Positions 33,310-42,334 of a stretch of 56,716 bases of DNA are shown one piece after another. A model generated the notes under the pieces. The model was not told where the DNA came from, did no database searches, and saw only the letters and a list, made by a program, of their open reading frames with translations. The first letter of the stretch is position 1. The number at the start of each line of letters is the position of its first letter. This DNA is from Caryophanales bacterium UBA1427 (GTDB lineage Bacteria > Bacillota_I > Bacilli_A > ML615J-28 > CAG-313), in assembly GCA_002329485.1 (NCBI GenBank), contig DCTZ01000010.1:1-56716 (forward strand), read 5' to 3'. The position numbers and the translations under genes are program-made.

Positions 33310-34593
33310 TTATTCAACTGATCTTTTTTGCAATTCCTTAAGCGAAAATTCGCATCCGCAATAATCCTGCCGGTAAATTCCGTATTGTTTGGATAAAGCA
33401 ACCGATAATTGATAACCGTTATTGAGTTTAAAGTTGGAATAAAGAAACGGTATACCCAATTGCTTTTCCAAGGCGATGCCGATTTCATTGATTTTTTCTG
33501 CATTCTTATACGGACTGATTGACAAAGTAGTCGTAAAGAAGTCGAAACCATGCTTTTTGGCGTATTCACCGGCTTTTTTCATGCGCAAAGCATAACAGGC
33601 AAAGCAGCGGCGGTCGCCTTCCGGCAAGTATTCCAAACCCTTGATTTGGGTCAGATATTCCCGATAATCGTAAGGGGGAACGATTAAAGGAACCTCTAAT
33701 TCCAGGCATTCGATAATCTTGGCTTGTTCGTGCAAGCGCAAATGATATTCTTCCGCGGGAAAAATATTCGGATTGTAATAGTAAATCGAAACTTCGAAAT
33801 AATCCGCAAGTTTCTTAAGCACCGCACTGCTGCACGGCCCGCAACAACTGTGAAGCAATAATTTCGGTTTAAGGCCTCGCGCTTTCAGTTCGGTTAATTT
33901 GCTTTCAAAAGCTTTTTGGTCATGGATTTCGAGTCGGGAAACCCCTCGCAACACATGCCACAACACTTCGTTTTTAAACCCCAAGGACTTCAAAACCCCT
34001 AAAAGGAAATCGTCTTCTTCGGTAACGACCGTTACAAAGGATACCTGTTTTTGCAATAAGGATAAAAGAATCTGCCATAAAGCGGTATAAAGACGGGAAT
34101 CGCCCGAATAATTAAATTTTTGGATAAAGGCTTCTTTTTTACTAAAAATAATTTCTGCCCGTAAATAAGCCTCTTGTTCGGAAGCGTTGACGGAAAAAAT
34201 ACTTGCTTTTTTTGAAACATCCGCGATAACGGTATAGTCAAATGGGAAAGAAGCAAATTGAACCGCTTCGTCAAAAAACTTGACCAACTTTTTAAAGCAT
34301 GTTGCTTCGTACACAAAAGGACTGCGTTTGGCAAGCTGCAATTTGCGATATGTTTCGTCGTTTACGACAATTTGGTTAAACCAAGTAAGGTAGGGAAACA
34401 GCGGTTTTCCCGCAGAGTGATAGTAATGAATGGTTTCGTGATCGATAAAAAAGTATTGCGACAGGGCTTGGTTTTCGGTTTTTGATTGGAAAATTACTTC
34501 ATTGTCGCTGATTAAAGCCGCAAGTTCCTGAAACGACCCGCCAAAAGTTTCGGTAGGATTGTCCAAATACTGTTTAAGCAAAAAATCTTTCAT
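33310..34593 (-). CDS. queH: Epoxyqueuosine reductase QueH with a long N-terminal extension
   Basis: 427 aa, about twice the usual QueH length. Residues 240-427 are QueH: HSCCGPCSS (Cys250, 251 and 254), the RCFACYALRM pair (Cys330 and 333) and RQDYCGC near the C-terminus, the ligands for its iron-sulfur and metal sites. QueH reduces epoxyqueuosine to queuosine at tRNA position 34. The first 235 residues are extra: a mixed alpha/beta region whose last part (TVVTEEDDFLLGVLKSLGFKNE) resembles the end of a GNAT acyltransferase domain. AGGTGATGG precedes the ATG at 34593. Confidence 0.85.
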   Translation of the reverse strand: MKDFLLKQYLDNPTETFGGSFQELAALISDNEVIFQSKTENQALSQYFFIDHETIHYYHSAGKPLFPYLTWFNQIVVNDETYRKLQLAKRSPFVYEATCFKKLVKFFDEAVQFASFPFDYTVIADVSKKASIFSVNASEQEAYLRAEIIFSKKEAFIQKFNYSGDSRLYTALWQILLSLLQKQVSFVTVVTEEDDFLLGVLKSLGFKNEVLWHVLRGVSRLEIHDQKAFESKLTELKARGLKPKLLLHSCCGPCSSAVLKKLADYFEVSIYYYNPNIFPAEEYHLRLHEQAKIIECLELEVPLIVPPYDYREYLTQIKGLEYLPEGDRRCFACYALRMKKAGEYAKKHGFDFFTTTLSISPYKNAEKINEIGIALEKQLGIPFLYSNFKLNNGYQLSVALSKQYGIYRQDYCGCEFSLKELQKRSVE

Positions 34594-34646
34594 GATACCA
34601 TCACCTTTTTTTATTATTATATCACGAAAGACTTTTCGGCAAGCCG

Positions 34647-35747
34647 TTAATTGCAATTTTCTTTAAACCTCACCCGCAAACTGCGGATGATTTTTTGCAT
34701 AAGCGGCAGTTTTTCCCAAATATCGCTTGCTAAGGCCAGTTGGTTTTTGGCCCGCACCAAATTGTGTTGAGGGTGCCTGATTAGGAAATATTTGTCGCCC
34801 AACAGATAATCGGTCAAAAAGCGCATCCCGCATTCCATCGTAATGATATAGACGCTTTCGGAAAGCATATCCCCTTCTTTTTCGCTCAGCCAGTCATTTG
34901 CTTCCAACAGGTAGCCGGAAGAAAAAGCAACAAAACGTTCAAGGTCAAAAGCAACCGAGTTAAATTCTTCGTCGTCTTCGGCTCTGGTGGAAGCCCCCAC
35001 CCGCAAAGCATCCCCGAAATCAAACAGGACCGTTCCCGGCATGACCGTATCGAGGTCAATCAGACACAAAGCACGATTAGTCAGGCAGTCAAACATCACA
35101 TTGTTGAGTTTCGTATCGTTATGGGTTACTCGGTATGGTAATATACCTCCATCAAGAGCGGTCTGAATGCGGCTTAAAAAATCCTTTTGGGCCAAAAAGG
35201 TGTTTATTTCGGTTTTGGTTTCCCTAACCCTTTCTTTCTGCCCGATTTTGACGGCTTTTTTCAGTGCCCTGATCCGCTTCGGGGTATTGTGAAAATGGGG
35301 AATTACTTCATGCAACAGTTTTACCGGAAAATCGCGCAAATGATTTTGGAAAATTCCGATGGCACGGCCGACTTCCTTAAATTGACGATTGTCCTGCAAT
35401 TGCTGATAATTCCGGGTATTTTCCAAATAATGATAACAGCGATAACAGCCGCTTTCGTCTTCGACCAAGGTTTTGCCCTCTTTGGTCAAAATCACATGCA
35501 AAGTATGATTATGGTCTTTTTTACTCGCAATATGTCTGGTAACATGAACGATGTTTTCCATCAACCGCTTCGGTTCGGGAAAAACATAAGTATTGATTCT
35601 TTGAATGATATAATCGTAACAACCGTTTTCGTCTTGGGTGCGGACCAGAAAAGTTTTATTGACCAAACCGTTGAAGTGGCTGTCGACCGAAACAACATCG
35701 CCCTTAATTAAAAAATGACCAGCAATCCGCTTGATGATCGTATTCAT
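34647..35747 (-). CDS. NahK-like N-acetylhexosamine 1-kinase family protein
   Basis: 366 aa kinase of the aminoglycoside-phosphotransferase fold. The catalytic loop VTHNDTKLNNVMFD and metal-binding LIDLDTVMPGTVLFDFGDALR match the anomeric kinase NahK closely. A family substrate recognition segment, GASTRAEDDEEF, follows. NahK phosphorylates GlcNAc or GalNAc at C1. Here no lacto-N-biose phosphorylase or nucleotidyltransferase is adjacent; the next gene is queH, 53 bases on. It is probably cytoplasmic. The substrate is inferred from family only. Confidence 0.78.
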   Translation of the reverse strand: MNTIIKRIAGHFLIKGDVVSVDSHFNGLVNKTFLVRTQDENGCYDYIIQRINTYVFPEPKRLMENIVHVTRHIASKKDHNHTLHVILTKEGKTLVEDESGCYRCYHYLENTRNYQQLQDNRQFKEVGRAIGIFQNHLRDFPVKLLHEVIPHFHNTPKRIRALKKAVKIGQKERVRETKTEINTFLAQKDFLSRIQTALDGGILPYRVTHNDTKLNNVMFDCLTNRALCLIDLDTVMPGTVLFDFGDALRVGASTRAEDDEEFNSVAFDLERFVAFSSGYLLEANDWLSEKEGDMLSESVYIITMECGMRFLTDYLLGDKYFLIRHPQHNLVRAKNQLALASDIWEKLPLMQKIIRSLRVRFKENCN

Positions 35748-35871
35748 TGTATAACCCCTAACCTATTATTTTATTCAATCCTACTTATGTATATGCCTAA
35801 AAATGGTTATTGGTTACTTTTGGGCTAATGTTTAACTCATTATTAATATATGGCAGGACTCTTAAAAGGTG

Positions 35872-35905
35872 AAAAAAGAGGAAACGAAGTTTCCTTCGCT
35901 TCCTC
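35872..35905 (-). terminator. Terminator of the SASP-like gene
   Basis: Minus-strand 12-bp stem GAGGAAGCGAAG/CTTCGTTTCCTC with a GAAA tetraloop, followed by T6. Confidence 0.9.
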
Positions 35906-35919
35906 TATCGATGGTCAAG

Positions 35920-36399
35920 TTATTTTTTATTCGACGTTGACGCTCGACTGTTTGGTTTGGCCGCGCTGGTACGGTCGGATTTGCGACCGACCCGTTCCTG
36001 AAGTTTCATGGCGTTTTCTTCCTTGCCGAATTCCACTCCCGGGCATTCCGTCGGGTATTCCCGTTCTTTGGCAAACTCAACCCGGCTGGCTTTGGCTTTT
36101 TTCAGCTCTTCTTCTTTGGCAAACTCGACTTGATTGGTCGATTCCTTTTTAGCTTCTTCCGTTTCGGCAAATTCCACTTGATTGACATTCGGAACGGTTT
36201 CGCCATACAAATGGTCATAGCGTTCCCTGGCATCGACATAAGTTCCCAATTCGAGATCGTGCGCATAGTCATGAAGTGGATCAAGCGGAGTCGTTAAAAG
36301 GTCATTGGCCATTTGACCTGCATTGCGCGTAGCCTGATTGCGCTTTCTGGCTTGTTCTTGATCTTGACGATTCGAACGATTGTTTTTTTCTTGTCTCAT
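35920..36399 (-). CDS. Candidate gamma-type small acid-soluble spore protein (repeat protein)
   Basis: 159 aa, hydrophilic, rich in Glu, Lys, Asn and Arg, no membrane segment. The N-terminus (residues 10-30: RQDQEQARKRNQATRNAG) recalls the QQVRKQNQQSAAG stretch of SspE. Residues 74-130 contain four copies of a 15-16 residue repeat with core VEFA/G-x-E (at 75, 91, 107 and 122). Gamma SASPs carry TEFASET, the site cut by the germination protease Gpr. The C-terminus is basic and Ser/Asn rich. The AGGTTTTTT site (GGAGG) precedes the ATG. I infer a spore storage protein. No enzymatic motif is present. Confidence 0.5.
   Translation of the reverse strand: MRQEKNNRSNRQDQEQARKRNQATRNAGQMANDLLTTPLDPLHDYAHDLELGTYVDARERYDHLYGETVPNVNQVEFAETEEAKKESTNQVEFAKEEELKKAKASRVEFAKEREYPTECPGVEFGKEENAMKLQERVGRKSDRTSAAKPNSRASTSNKK
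36007..36182 (-). repeat. Four tandem 15-16-codon repeats in the SASP-like gene
   Basis: Repeat unit with core codons for VEFAxE, spaced 16, 16 and 15 codons; the copies diverge in between. Confidence 0.75.
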
Positions 36400-36413
36400 A
36401 AAAAACCTCCATT

Positions 36414-36430
36414 GACATAGTTATTATGTC
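36414..36430 (-). promoter_or_regulatory. Inverted repeat and possible forespore promoter of the SASP-like gene
   Basis: GACATA, five bases, TATGTC, just upstream of the ribosome site. The same stretch contains CATAATA on the minus strand (36422-36428), which fits the sigma-G -10 pattern CATNNTA. A GATTA about 19 bases upstream is only a weak -35. Confidence 0.35.
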
Positions 36431-36450
36431 TGGATTTCGGTTTTTTATAA

Positions 36451-36969
36451 TCATTTTAACAAAAAATCTTTCCCTTTTAAAGTTTCCGGTTCAAAACGGT
36501 ATAAATCGTTGTAATCCTGTTGACGTAGCGCTTCGAAAATGACGATTGCGGCGACGTTGCTGATATTCAAGGAACGGATATGGTCGTTAATCGGCAAACG
36601 GATGCATTTGTCCAAATTGGCTTTTAGGATTTCTTTCGGTATTCCCGTCGATTCTTTGCCGATAATAAAATAGTAATTGCCGTTTTTGTCGCTTAAGTCC
36701 ATTTCGTGCGGAGTTTTTAATCCGTAACGCGTCAGGAAGTAAAAAGTTCCCTGATTTTGTTTGGCAAAATCGTCCCAATTTTCGTAAATTTTGTACTGGA
36801 CATAAGGCAAATAATTGACTGCCGACCGCTTCATATGCGCATCGTCAAGTTTAAAGCCTAAGGGTTTGATTAAATGAAGATAAGTATTTGTCCCGGCGCA
36901 GGTACGCATAATATTCCCGGTATTTTGGGGAATTTCCGGTTCAAATAACACGATATGATTGGTTGCCAT
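36451..36969 (-). CDS. trmL: tRNA (cytidine/uridine-34 2'-O)-methyltransferase TrmL
   Basis: 172 aa SPOUT (SpoU) methyltransferase that modifies the wobble base of tRNA-Leu. It carries motif 1 (EPEIPQNTGNIMRTCAG), motif 2 (FIIGKESTGIPKEIL) and motif 3 (IRLPINDHIRSLNISNVAAI). The last forms the AdoMet-binding knot. It starts 5 bases after the MATE gene stop and forms an operon with it. Confidence 0.94.
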   Translation of the reverse strand: MATNHIVLFEPEIPQNTGNIMRTCAGTNTYLHLIKPLGFKLDDAHMKRSAVNYLPYVQYKIYENWDDFAKQNQGTFYFLTRYGLKTPHEMDLSDKNGNYYFIIGKESTGIPKEILKANLDKCIRLPINDHIRSLNISNVAAIVIFEALRQQDYNDLYRFEPETLKGKDFLLK

Positions 36970-36974
36970 AATAA

Positions 36975-38384
36975 TTAATCACCTGCAAATTCTTCCACAC
37001 TAATAATTCGGTCTTTTTTACGCATTTTGAAATCAACAAATTGATAGAGGAGGAATCCCAAAATCGAGGCTCCGACATTTCCGATAATCATCGCGTGCCA
37101 AACGCTGCGGTCGCCGACATTGAAGACAAAAAGAAACAAAAACAATGACGGTACACGCATTAACCAAAGTCGGGAAGTCGAAAGGAACAGCACCAAATCG
37201 GTCCGGCCGGTTCCCTGGAACACTCCGAGAAAGTTTTGGAAAATTGCCATCAGCGGCAGGTTGCATAGCAAAAAGAGCAGATACTTTGAGGCCAGTTTGA
37301 TTGCTTCATCTTCCTTCAGGAATATCTCAACCAAAAAATCCCGGAAAGGAATCAGAATGAGAGTTCCCACCGTGGTAATAACCAGCACAATCCAAAGGGA
37401 ATAATAGAAGCCTTTTTTGGCCCGGCGCGGGTTATTCGCACCGACGTTTTGGCCAACAAAAGTGGCCAGCACCCCACCGATGCCAATTGCCGGAAACAAC
37501 AAAAGCGAATTGATTCGGTTGCCGACCCCGATACTGGCAAACATGTTTTGATCGTACCCCGCAATCATACTGTTGACGATTACGAAACCCAAAGCGGTAA
37601 AGGACTGACTGATTGCGGCGGGCCAACCGAGCGTAAAGATTCGCCCCAAAACTTTCAAATCCAACTTAAACGAGTCCCAATCGAGATTCATGGAAAAACG
37701 GTGGTCTTTGCGCAGGAAACCGATACAGAAAGGAATGATAATCATATTGCCGATGACCGTTCCCCAAGCGGCACCCGTTAAATCAAAACCGAGAGCCAAA
37801 ACAAAGATTATGGTTAGGATAATGTTGATAATTATCGAAATAATATTGAAGATAACCGGTGATAAAGTATCCCCCATCGATTGTCTTGTCGCCTGAAAGG
37901 CGAAGAAAATAAACAAACCCGAAAGTTCAAACGACCTTACCCGCACATATCGCACGGAATAAACAAACAGTTCCTCTTCCGCATTCATCCAGCGGATAAT
38001 ATTCGGAGCCATAATATAAAGCAAAACATTAAAGATAATGCCGATTATCAGGCATAAAAGCATCAGCTGACCGCTGATTCGTTTCGCTTGGATAAACCGT
38101 TTGGCGCCGATGTTTTGGCTCATTAAAGCGGTGCCGGCTACCATCATGCCCATCGCCAACCCTTGAACAACCGAGATAATCGGGGTCGTAAAGGATATAG
38201 CCGCCACCTGTGCATCCACGATAGCTTTGGTGTCTTTAATATTGGCCACGACGTACATGTCGACCATGTCGTGCAAAGTCTTGATGATGCTGCTGAACAT
38301 TATCGGCAAGGCCAGGATGAGAAAAGTTTTTACGATATTTTTGCCGTAAAGGATGGCATCCTTTTTGGTCTCGACATCGATCAT
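36975..38384 (-). CDS. MATE-family multidrug/sodium exporter
   Basis: 469 aa with 12 membrane spans in two six-helix halves. The N-terminal ALPIMFSSIIKTLHDMVDMYVV and the SQNIGAKRF loop are MATE signatures, mirrored in the second half by GWPAAISQSFTALGFVIVN and VGQNVGANNPRRAKKG. Exports cationic compounds in exchange for H+ or Na+; the substrate is unknown. It is first in a two-gene unit with trmL. Confidence 0.9.
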   Translation of the reverse strand: MIDVETKKDAILYGKNIVKTFLILALPIMFSSIIKTLHDMVDMYVVANIKDTKAIVDAQVAAISFTTPIISVVQGLAMGMMVAGTALMSQNIGAKRFIQAKRISGQLMLLCLIIGIIFNVLLYIMAPNIIRWMNAEEELFVYSVRYVRVRSFELSGLFIFFAFQATRQSMGDTLSPVIFNIISIIINIILTIIFVLALGFDLTGAAWGTVIGNMIIIPFCIGFLRKDHRFSMNLDWDSFKLDLKVLGRIFTLGWPAAISQSFTALGFVIVNSMIAGYDQNMFASIGVGNRINSLLLFPAIGIGGVLATFVGQNVGANNPRRAKKGFYYSLWIVLVITTVGTLILIPFRDFLVEIFLKEDEAIKLASKYLLFLLCNLPLMAIFQNFLGVFQGTGRTDLVLFLSTSRLWLMRVPSLFLFLFVFNVGDRSVWHAMIIGNVGASILGFLLYQFVDFKMRKKDRIISVEEFAGD

Positions 38385-38413
38385 GGGAATACACCTACCG
38401 TCTTAATATTATT

Positions 38414-38442
38414 ATTATACGAAAAATCGACAATTTTAGCAA
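38414..38442 (-). promoter_or_regulatory. Promoter of the MATE-trmL operon
   Basis: TTGCTA, 17 bases, TATAAT on the minus strand. Confidence 0.65.
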
Positions 38443-38528
38443 CTAAACCATCTTATTACTTTTTTTCATGTTTTCCTAGGTGATTTATGGTAAAATGTTT
38501 TAGGAAAATTTAAAATTGAGGTGTAATT

Positions 38529-39941
38529 ATGAATAATGACTTATCCCATACTCCCGAATTGAAACTGGATTACAAACGGACTTTTTACATCGGGTTAGCC
38601 TTCTTCTCGATTTTAATGATTTGGCAATTGTACAATCATTATTGCCCGATTTTTTTAAATCATTTGCTCGGACAAAAATATCAGGATGCCAATTCGCTCC
38701 TTTATATTGTCGGGGTAATCATGGCAGCCGATAATCTTTTTGCAATTTTTATGTTGCCGATTTTTGGTGCTTTATCCGATAAAACCAAAACAAGATGGGG
38801 ACGGCGCATGCCTTACATTATCGGCGGAATGCTTGCCAGCGTCATTTTGTTTCCGTTTATTGCGGTAATGTTTATTTTGAATTCGCTCGTCGGCGTTATC
38901 GTTATGATGGGTTTAATTCTCGTCGTCATGAATATTTATCGCAATCCGGCCGTAGCTTTGATGCCGGATATCACCCCAAAACCCCTCCGCTCCAAAGCCA
39001 ACGGTATCATTAATTTTGCCGGATATTTGGGCGCGATTTTTGCGGGGGGATTAGCCATCTTCTTCTCGGTCGGCGAATACGGCGAACCATCCTGGAATCC
39101 TACCAATCCGCTGATTGCTTTCTTAATCGGCAGCGTCTTGATGCTTGTCGTTATGGTTTTGCTTTTTGTTAAAATAAAAGAAAATAAACTTGTGGAAGAA
39201 ACAAAAGAAGAAATGGCTTTGGGAGAACTTTTGAGTCAGACCCACGCCAAAATCGAAGAAAACAAGCCTTTAAGCCCGATTGATAAACGGAACATGATAA
39301 TTCTCTTGTTTTCGGTTCTCTTTTGGTTTGTTTCGTTTAATGCGGTGGAAACATTCAACAGTCTCTTCTGCAAAGAAATTCTGGGCAACGATAAAATCAA
39401 CGGCATCGTGGTAATCGTACTGACGGTTTCGTCAATCGTTACTTTCCTGGCTTCGATGAATTTAGCCTTTAAAATCGGCCGGAAAAATTGCATTTTGTTG
39501 GGACTCGGACTCATTATCCTTGGGTATATCGGCATTATCATTATGCTTGCCACCAAAGGTGCTTTCAAGGACAGTGTTACTTCGGTTTCCGTGACACCGG
39601 CTTTTACCGTCCTCTTCTTGGTAATGATTGCCATCTGCGGTGTCGGCTGGGCATTGATTAATGTCAACTCTTACCCTATCATGGTAGAAATGTCATCGCG
39701 AAACAATATCGGAAAATATACCGGTTATTACTATACTTTCTCCATGACTGCCCAATCGATTACCCCGATTGTCGTCGGTTTAATCATGTCCTTCAACAGT
39801 CGCGGATTGAAATTGCTTTATCCGTATTCCTTGCTAACCATGGTAATAGCTTTAGTAATCTTTATTTTCTTCAAAGAAAATAAAAAAGCGGTCGCTCAGA
39901 TAAAACGCGGTTTCGAAAGTTTAGCCCGTGAAGATGATTAA
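38529..39941 (+). CDS. MFS transporter (SLC45/GPH-like)
   Basis: 470 aa, 12 membrane spans. GALSDKTKTRWGRRMPYI is the loop 2-3 motif typical of SLC45/GPH sugar permeases, and ALMPDITPKPLRSKANGIINFAGYLG is also characteristic (seen in pieces). It probably moves a sugar or glycoside with a cation; substrate unknown, and no sugar-metabolism gene is adjacent. GAGGTG precedes the ATG. A TAAAAT at 38491 may be its -10. Confidence 0.83.
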   Translation: MNNDLSHTPELKLDYKRTFYIGLAFFSILMIWQLYNHYCPIFLNHLLGQKYQDANSLLYIVGVIMAADNLFAIFMLPIFGALSDKTKTRWGRRMPYIIGGMLASVILFPFIAVMFILNSLVGVIVMMGLILVVMNIYRNPAVALMPDITPKPLRSKANGIINFAGYLGAIFAGGLAIFFSVGEYGEPSWNPTNPLIAFLIGSVLMLVVMVLLFVKIKENKLVEETKEEMALGELLSQTHAKIEENKPLSPIDKRNMIILLFSVLFWFVSFNAVETFNSLFCKEILGNDKINGIVVIVLTVSSIVTFLASMNLAFKIGRKNCILLGLGLIILGYIGIIIMLATKGAFKDSVTSVSVTPAFTVLFLVMIAICGVGWALINVNSYPIMVEMSSRNNIGKYTGYYYTFSMTAQSITPIVVGLIMSFNSRGLKLLYPYSLLTMVIALVIFIFFKENKKAVAQIKRGFESLAREDD

Positions 39942-39946
39942 TATAC

Positions 39947-39978
39947 AAAAGACCAAGCTCCCACTTGGTCTTTTTTTT
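39947..39978. terminator. Bidirectional terminator between MFS and U32 genes
   Basis: AAAGACCAAG/CTTGGTCTTT stem with a six-base loop and T8 on the right, A4 on the left. Confidence 0.9.
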
Positions 39979-42277
39979 ACCCTACTCTTTCCTTAAAATG
40001 TCCGACAGTACTTTGTGGAATCGTCAAAGTTTCGCTTTCTCCTCGTACTACTTTCTGAAAACCAGTAATGATTTTCCGGGTTTCTTCCCCGGTTTCGTCG
40101 GTAAAAACAAGCAAATAGTTTTCAACCCCCACTTTTTGCAAATCACTAATGTAAGAACTCAGATTGATTACCTTGTGGCTTAAAATCCGTACCCGGCAAT
40201 CCGGAGTCGTAACAAGGGGCATTTTGTTTTGGAATTCATCCAAAAGGTGATAACGCATCCGACAACCGGTTTGGTCATGTTTATGATCAAAACCCAAAGC
40301 TTTGGATATCATACAGTGGCTGGTAACCATGGTGTCGTATCGCCCGTAACAAAAACAGCCTAAGGTTAAATCTTGGGGTTTGTTTTTGGCAATTAACCGG
40401 ATTTCATCCCACGAATTTTCAAAAGATAAATACGCTTTGGTTACTCCAAAACTCTGGACAAAGGTCAAACTTTCCGGATTTGCAAGATTGAAATAAGGCG
40501 AAACAATCGGGTGAAGGGTTCGGGAAAGTTGCGACAAACTGTGAACCATGGCAACCGGGTAATGCTTATCGTTATCGTCATATACTCTTTGCAAAATCGG
40601 AACAGCTTGGGCTACCTCGCTTTCCAAAGAATCAGGAATATCACAGTAAATTGTTTCTACTCCTAACCTTTGGGCAATTTGCAATTGTTCAAGAGACGAG
40701 ACCCAGACTTCTATACCGCTATTGGCAGTTTTTGCTTGCTTTGCTTTGTCGGGAAGATTATATGGAAGAAATTTTCGGCTTACTTTATTACCCCGAAAAT
40801 CCGAGAGTTTTCCGAGTGCATCCCGTCTTAATTGATTGAGCGTTTGCACCGAAACAAAAAAGCTGTCGTCGATATCATGTTTTAGATTGGCAAAAACATA
40901 AGGAGTTTCGCCGGTTTTTTGGATTTGGGCCAAAAAGCGGTCAATCGATTGCTTTTTGTTGGCTTTTTCTAAAACTATCGGTCCCGCTGCTTCCACCGTG
41001 TATTCGCCGTCGGAAACCGTTAAGGACAAACGCTCGGCGGGCAATATGCGCAAAAAACCATCGATAAAAACCAAACGTTTGCCGGTTTCGGTTCTATCGC
41101 CCATTTGACAATCCAAGGTTTTTAAAACCGTGGCGCCGCTTTTGGTAACCGGGGTTGCAAACAAGGTCACCAAGTCGCCTTTGTTGGCTTCCCTGACGCT
41201 TTCTCCTTTCACCATCATTTTGGTAACGGTAAAGCCGAAACTGTTTTGCTCATCCACAATCCGAATACCGTCCTGTAAACGAAGCGTTTCGGTTAAACGG
41301 ACAACCACCGAATCCGAAGTTTGTTTAACCACTTTTCCGATGGGAATTCCCTGGTGGTTGACGGAAGCGGGATTGGTCAAAAGATGATTGGGTTCGTCCA
41401 AAAGATATCCCTTGGTAAAATCGCGGTTAAAACTGACACGCAGTTTTTTTCGCATCGTTTCATCGATTTCTGGTTCTTTTTGAGCAAAAATTTGATCGAT
41501 GACTTTCCGATAACTGGATACCACGGTGTAAACATAATCGGGGCGCTTCATGCGTCCTTCGATTTTTAAGGAAGCAACTCCGGCTTGGATAAGTTCGCCT
41601 ATATACTCAATCGTCATTAAATCTTTCATGGACAAGAGAGCCTGATAATTGCCGATTGGGGTATTTCCGCGATAAAGCGAATAGGTTTTCCGGCAAGGCT
41701 GAGCGCACTGGCCGCGATTTCCGCTTCTTGGACCGATGCTCGAACTCAAATAACAATTGCCGGAATGCGAAAAACATAGGGCACCATGGACAAAAACTTC
41801 GATTTCGATTCCCTCTTTGGCCATTTCCTTTACCGTTTCCAGCGGTACTTCCCGGGCCAAAATAACCCGTTCAAAACCCAAGCGTTTTAATTCTTGCACG
41901 CCTGCCAAAGTATGGATGTTCATTTGGGTCGAGGCATGAAGCGGAAAATCAGGATAGTTCGAACGGACATGGTGGGCAACGCCAAAATCCTGAACAATCA
42001 AGGCATCCACTTTTGCTTCATACAACTCGGCAATAAATTGTTTCAAATTATCCCATTCCGAGGCAAAAACAACCGTGTTGAGGGTAACATAAACTTTTAC
42101 CCCTCTTTCGTGGGCATAAAACGCGAGATCTTTAATGGCAGGTAAATCCATGTTTTCCGCAAACATCCTGGCATTAAAGGCAGTTCCGCCCAAATAGACC
42201 GCATCCGCCCCCGCATCAATCCCCGCATAAAACGCTTCGACCGACCCCGCCGGGGCAAGCAATTCGATTTTACCCAT
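39977..42277 (-). CDS. U32-family protein with C-terminal extension (RlhA-like)
   Basis: 766 aa. The U32 domain (1-320) opens with ELLAPAGSVEAFYAGIDAGADAVYLGG and includes the signature HGALCFSHSGNCYLSS (split) and the cysteines in CAQPCRKTY. A long middle region and a second cysteine cluster near the C-terminus (CFCYGRYDTMVTSHCMI) complete the U32/DUF3656 form. E. coli RlhA of this type hydroxylates a 23S rRNA cytidine; other members act on tRNA or as collagenases. RNA hydroxylation is the best guess. The ATG at 42277 has GGAGGTG upstream. Confidence 0.82.
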   Translation of the reverse strand: MGKIELLAPAGSVEAFYAGIDAGADAVYLGGTAFNARMFAENMDLPAIKDLAFYAHERGVKVYVTLNTVVFASEWDNLKQFIAELYEAKVDALIVQDFGVAHHVRSNYPDFPLHASTQMNIHTLAGVQELKRLGFERVILAREVPLETVKEMAKEGIEIEVFVHGALCFSHSGNCYLSSSIGPRSGNRGQCAQPCRKTYSLYRGNTPIGNYQALLSMKDLMTIEYIGELIQAGVASLKIEGRMKRPDYVYTVVSSYRKVIDQIFAQKEPEIDETMRKKLRVSFNRDFTKGYLLDEPNHLLTNPASVNHQGIPIGKVVKQTSDSVVVRLTETLRLQDGIRIVDEQNSFGFTVTKMMVKGESVREANKGDLVTLFATPVTKSGATVLKTLDCQMGDRTETGKRLVFIDGFLRILPAERLSLTVSDGEYTVEAAGPIVLEKANKKQSIDRFLAQIQKTGETPYVFANLKHDIDDSFFVSVQTLNQLRRDALGKLSDFRGNKVSRKFLPYNLPDKAKQAKTANSGIEVWVSSLEQLQIAQRLGVETIYCDIPDSLESEVAQAVPILQRVYDDNDKHYPVAMVHSLSQLSRTLHPIVSPYFNLANPESLTFVQSFGVTKAYLSFENSWDEIRLIAKNKPQDLTLGCFCYGRYDTMVTSHCMISKALGFDHKHDQTGCRMRYHLLDEFQNKMPLVTTPDCRVRILSHKVINLSSYISDLQKVGVENYLLVFTDETGEETRKIITGFQKVVRGESETLTIPQSTVGHFKERVG

Positions 42278-42296
42278 ATTTTCACCTCCAAATGGA

Positions 42297-42320
42297 AAAG
42301 CCAAAGATTTCTTTGGCTTA
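42297..42320 (-). terminator. Hairpin between degV and the U32 gene
   Basis: Minus-strand AAGCCAAAGA/TCTTTGGCTT stem with short T tract. It lies close to the U32 ribosome site, so it may be a partial terminator. Confidence 0.6.
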
Positions 42321-42334
42321 AAACAAATTATTTA

